A stretch of DNA of 64,000 nt from Alitta virens (taxonomy: Eukaryota; Annelida; Polychaeta; Phyllodocida; Nereididae), in the NCBI GenBank assembly GCA_932294295.1, contig OW028585.1, forward strand, positions 29,062,720 through 29,126,719, read 5' to 3'. Both the position numbers and the translations under genes were made by a program. The notes below the pieces were generated by a model. It saw nothing but the letters and a program-made list of their open reading frames with translations. It was not told where the DNA came from and did not search any database. Of the stretch, positions 57,101 to 63,100 are shown piece after piece (the stretch's first letter is position 1; each line of letters starts with the position of its first letter).

Positions 57101-60100
57101 GCTCACAAGCTTCACTTTAGCACTCCATTAAATTAGCAAAAAGATTACCTTTCATCGTAACAACTGTTGTTATAGATGGCGCTGTCGTTTGATCCACCAG
57201 GGTAGAGTCGGTCCACTCCCCACACGCAATAATGACCAATCGCACAATCACCTACAATAATCAAAAATCAGTAATCGATGCAATAGTAATAGTGAGAAAA
57301 AGTACCACCAGAGGTCACTGCCACCGTAGCAGATGAGTATTGTTTGATGATGTCGTCTATTCAGTGATGTCATTTTTGTTACAATGAATGATGACGTCAT
57401 CTAATTGACTTTTTATATGCTAAGCTGATAGTGCCCTCTGCAGGCTCTGTTACTTTTCCTCGCCATTAATCGGTAAATATATTCTATATAACATACATGG
57501 CTTTGATTAATAACTAGAACCTATGGGTTGAGAGATTTGTCAGCTGACAGCAGTAATTGAAGAAATGATTGTTTTATATTGCATACTTCCAATACTCTTA
57601 ACTTGACATAAATCAATTACAATTACACAAGGCATTGCTTTGCATTTAAATATCATTCTTAGCAGGGCAACCCTACAGCAACGTGATCTCCTGATAAATG
57701 TAAAGTTTCCTCTACCTGAAGGCGCTGATAGGTGTTCTCCTCCACAATACTTCCCAGCAGGACATGGCTTGCATTGCGACAAGTCATACATTCCTTCCTG
57801 GTCACTGTACGTCCCCCTCGGACACGCTTTCCAGTCCAGCCCGGTCCCTGCGGGGCAGTAGTAACCTACGGGACAAATTGTCTCTTCTCCCGCTATTGCA
57901 CAGTAATATCCAGCTGAACATGGATAGCACATTACTGCGTGAGTATGGTTAACCTGGTGATAGATATAAGAAAATCATTGCACTCCAGAGGCTTAATTAA
58001 GCTTATTCTATCTATCTACACTAACACTGGACCGCTATATTTTTTAGGGAGATAATTGTTTTATTTTTAAAAGTTTACTCACAGCGCTGTTGCTTCTGCA
58101 TGGTACAGGAGCAGACACTCCCTCTGGACAATAGTGACCAACTGGACAGAAGTTAGTGACCAGTTCCCTCTCCCATGATCCTTCTGGGCAGTAATAACCC
58201 TCTCTGCACAACCCTGTGGGGTCGAGCAATCCAGGGGTTGCGCAGTAATATCCTCCAGGGCAGTGAGAACAATCATTCTCTGATGGAAGATTTGTAGCAT
58301 TGCTGTAGGTACCTGGTGGTTTGGGAAGAAATGAATATTTACAATTATCAAGGCGAATCTGAAAGGTAAATTAGAGATGTTTCTGTATCACCAGTTTGGC
58401 AATCAACCACAAACTGGATATCATCCTTTTACTACGTTAGCTGGTCAAGATTAATGAGCTATTCATGATATGTAGAATTCCATGTACTCATTCAACATAT
58501 TTCGATTTATACATCTTTTTGTTCTAATAGGGTCTTTTCACTGGGCAGCCCTGAATTCATTATGACATAAGTCTTTCATCTCTTCTCATTACTCGTTTTG
58601 CTTTTCAGACATAGCAGATCATAACTAACTGATTCCATAAATATAATTTTCTCAGGGAATAAGTGAGAATTAATTGAATGTTAAGATGTCAAATATAAAT
58701 TAAAATGCACTAAAAAATACTGCTGCTAGGATGCACTTTGCTTCAACCAATCACAATCAAGGGCGGGAACTTTTTCAGCCAATAGAATTGCAGTATTCTG
58801 CCACAGCCACCTAGTGGAAATATAGGGAACCTTCCGTGAAAATCCACTATTCAATCTTTAGTCGATCTAATAATTTTTTTCTTCTTTAAGGAATAATTAA
58901 GTAGTTTCTACCTATGTTTCTACCCTGTAAAATCCAACCCTGATTGAAGAACTCTAAATAAATAGAACTTCACTACCTGATCTGGTTTTGTGTTTCTTAC
59001 TCGTATTAAGTTGTTTAGTAAAATTAAATAACATGACCACTGTTTCTCGTTGGCCATTGTTGATAAGAAAATAGCGTGAGCAATATTTATGTATGAGGCA
59101 GTCGATAACATTACATCAATTTAGCTGTTGGATAGGTTCAATTGTCAGCATTAACTCACTCACCTTTGGGGCACAGTGTTGGTGCATAACTAGTGTTCGG
59201 ACAGAATGACCCTGCTGGACAGTCTATGAAAGTAGGTCGGTCAGCATTAAATGGACAGTAGTAACCGGCATAGCATGGTCCAGTAGGTTCAGCTAAACCA
59301 TTAGAATCACAGTAGTACCCTGGAAACAATATTTACAAAGTATGTTATCAGTAGCAATAATGATGATGAAATTATTAAATAGGTATATAGAAAGTTTTGA
59401 ATCATAAAAATAGCTTCGGTGGGATGATATGGATTGTAGTATCCCAATATCAAGGGTAGTTAAGACAGTGCAACCATTCAGCTTGTTTCTTATCTCGAAG
59501 TCTATCAGTAATTTAATTGAGTTATCATCATTTTTATACAGAACACTGCATAATAAGTTCAACAATAACATAATTTTTAACCTCCAGTGGTATATTGCAT
59601 CAATTTCTGAATCTCAAAATTTTACATTATAAATAAAAATCAAGATATTTCACCTGGAGTGCAATTTTGGCACTGAGACACATCTACCAAACGAGTGATA
59701 TTCGAGGAGGTCCCAATTGGGCATTTCTGAGGTTCGGCCGTTCCTGCTGGACAATAGTGACCGACTGGACATTCGTCCGCTTCATAGCCTTGATCTGGTG
59801 TTCCTGAAGCTGCATACTCTCGACAGTAGTACCTGAAATATGACAAATGAAGTTTTCATATGCTGTGTCATATCGAACACCTGCCCATGGAACTGATGTT
59901 CTTATGGCGAGGATTGATAACTCATCTTCTGATCATTTTTGTTGGGCTTAGAAGCTTCAAATCAGCAGAAATAAGAAAAAAAAATAGGCTGCGCTGCAGC
60001 TAAACCCTCAGCGAATCCCACATAGCACACAGGCATCATTAAAATTGTTATGTGTTCGTCTGACAGGCAGGGGGGCGGGGGTTACACTTTCATTTCCAGA

Positions 60101-63100
60101 GATGAACTGTAACACTAATGCACTTACCCTAAAGAAATTTTACCAAAAAGCACACACACAAAACATTAGAAGTTACAAGTTCAAATGGTTATTGAAATAT
60201 TCCTGAATAAATAATTCAGATAAGAGTTGCATTATAAAAAGTAATATGTTCTTGAGCTAAGACAAAACAAACATAAGGGTGATGGAAAGAAGTTTTAAAC
60301 AACAAATAGGCCAAAATATTCTCTTACTTGCCCAGAGTTTTTTTATAAAGCAAGGAAAAATAAAATACCCAGGAGTGCATGTTTTGGTGTAAGTCAGCTG
60401 AGCTTCCATATCGCAATAGTATCCAGCAGGACAAGGTTGACAAGCAGTAACATTCTGCAGACCAGTGTAGTTCCCAAAAGATCCTCTAGGGCACGGGAAT
60501 TCGGTTGCATACTTAGTCCCTAGAGGGCAGTAGTAACCTGTGGAGGGAATTCAAAATTCATTAAATGTACTTGTCAGAGTAGACATAGATTGCAAAGTTA
60601 GTCCTGAGAAGGGTCCAGTAATAAACAGTGTTCCAGCTAGGATTTGGAATGGGCATGGCACACAAGGATATTAGGGCACCTAAATAGAGGCATATAGGGC
60701 GCCCAGCTAGTTGAAAAGCTCAAATAGCCTAGTTGGAACACTGACAAGCACTGACAAATGGCAGGAAATTCAAATTGATTGGTTTTATGACAATTAAAAA
60801 ATAAATACAAATGCAAAACTGGACAAAATTGCACCAGTGTAAAATTTACTCACCTTCAGGACAATGAGAATTGTTGAAAAGGACCACAGGATCGATACTA
60901 TTGTCGCAGAAAAATCCGCCTGGACACACTTTACATGAACTCGCTCCTTGTTGATCTTGGTAGGTCCCAGATTCGCATCTGATGGGTTCTGGGCTACCCG
61001 ATGGACAGTAGTGGCCTGGAACAGTCAATTAAGATGTGTTTTAAAGAGTAACACAAAGTCATTAAATAGGTCATTATTTTATGCTGTTGTTTCTACTTAA
61101 TGTTGAGAAGGTAGTAAAAATTGAAAAATTTTAAATCTCATAATAATGGCTGAGATATGAATGTTTGTAAAATATAAAGGGCATTTTTTGCAAATCAAAT
61201 CCACCAAACAATCTAAGGTGGAATCCTTAGATTGTTTGGTGAATTTGATTTGCATTCAGTTGAATCCATGTGGCTTTTATCAGTAAATTTTATTTTTCTC
61301 TTAAACCTTTCTGGAAATTTTTAATATAGCTGTGTGTGACTAAAGAACTCTGGATTTAATCAACCAAAACTGATCTGCTGTCTGCCAAACATGACATATA
61401 TGGCCAATAAACTTACAATTGTAGCAAATGACAACTAATGACTCATATTCAGAGCCACAACTAATACAGCTTGTGAGACAGGTAGATAGCTAAATAGTGA
61501 GAAAGACAGAGATAGACAGCTAAACAGACAAGTACTGTAATATGTCCTACCACGCTCATCCCACAACCAACCAAAAAAGATGTTGACAACAACTGCTTAA
61601 TTAATGCCTTAACATTTTAAAATGATCATGAACTTCCAGTCCAAACTTCAATTAATGCAATGTGATACATGAATGGCAGAAAAACCTCCCTGGACTACAG
61701 CATGTGTATTGTGCATTGGAATTTCTTTATTTCTAGGCAGAATTTAATGCAGACTACACAATGATCATAAATTATTTTGCTGACAGATTATACATGTTGT
61801 ATAAGAGAGAGCGTACCCAACTACACACTGTAACTATCTTTTATCTCACCTTGTGGGCAAATGTAGGCACTCGGCTGAGCTTCGATCATTCCTAAAGGAC
61901 AGTAATAACCCTCATGACATTCTCCAGTAGGGATATCATTTCCATATCCTGCACAATAATATCCAATCGTGCACTGATAGCAGTCTGCTTCGGAAGTTGA
62001 TCCTGTGATATTCATGAAAGTACCCGGTGGGCAAGAGACGCCGTGGGCACTGCCCGAAATGCAGTACTGCCCAGTAGGACACAGGTCACCTGTAAGAAAA
62101 TATTACATAAAAAAGACCAAATAAGATAGATATTGCAAAAGAACGGCAATCAATAAAGTAGAAAGTGAGCACAATTTGTATAAAACTTTGAATACTGAAT
62201 ATTGAGCATAGACTCCTTCAAAATTTCTGAATGATCTGTTCAACATAACATTGTGACTTGCAAGATCCGTTCTAGTCTAGCTTTCAACAAGCAAACTGAC
62301 AATAAAAGGCAAATAATGTTCAGTAAATAACTGTAACTAATACATACCTGATACTGCTGTATAGCTAACAAAATAATACAAGACTTCGAATCATGGCCAC
62401 CAATTTGCAGAGATATGCATCTTTTAATAAGTAATTCAACGATAACCTGCTCCAGTAATCTACCATATTATGATCTGAGGCAGTTCATAAGTACAACTTT
62501 TGAATTGAATTTAAAATAATTTATTTGGCAATTAAACAAGAATACAGCATGATATTTTGTTATTTTTGGCATGATAAATTTAAAGTTATTAAATATATTC
62601 TATTAATGTTAAACTTGCCAGGAGACCCCAAAGAACCTCAGTGGGTTGTGTTAGGGGCCACCTTAAATTGATACAATATTAATATTATAATAGATAAAAA
62701 AAAATTATAATACCAACTAATGGGCCTAACAACGGACTATGCAGTGTGCTTTCTGCAAAAATTCCAGACCTCGATCATCATGAATGAAAATCTTGTTATG
62801 TATTATTAAAATGAGTGAATCCTACGTACCAGTCGTTCCATCCGTGGGGTTTGCTACTTCTGCACCATTCAGACAGTAATATCCAGCACTGCAATTCCTG
62901 TCCGGATAATCGAGACCAGAACTTTGGCAATACATTCCAGCGATACAAGGAACCATCTCCGTGCTCCCCAGGGGGCAGTAGTATCCAGGGTCACATAATC
63001 CTCCTTCAGATGGGGCTACTGGTCTTGCTGCAGTGGCTCCACCTGTGCAGTAGTACCCTGCATCACATACTCCAGTTGGATGATCCAAACCCATGGAGTC

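Larger units (their letters stand above)
52524..60537 (-). repeat. Protein superrepeat 1 (exons 5-16, about 688 aa)
   Basis: Runs from YYCPLGTKYATEFPC to landmark 1 in exon 16. Contains landmark 2 (exon 9) and landmark 3 (exons 10-11) in order. Confidence 0.8.
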
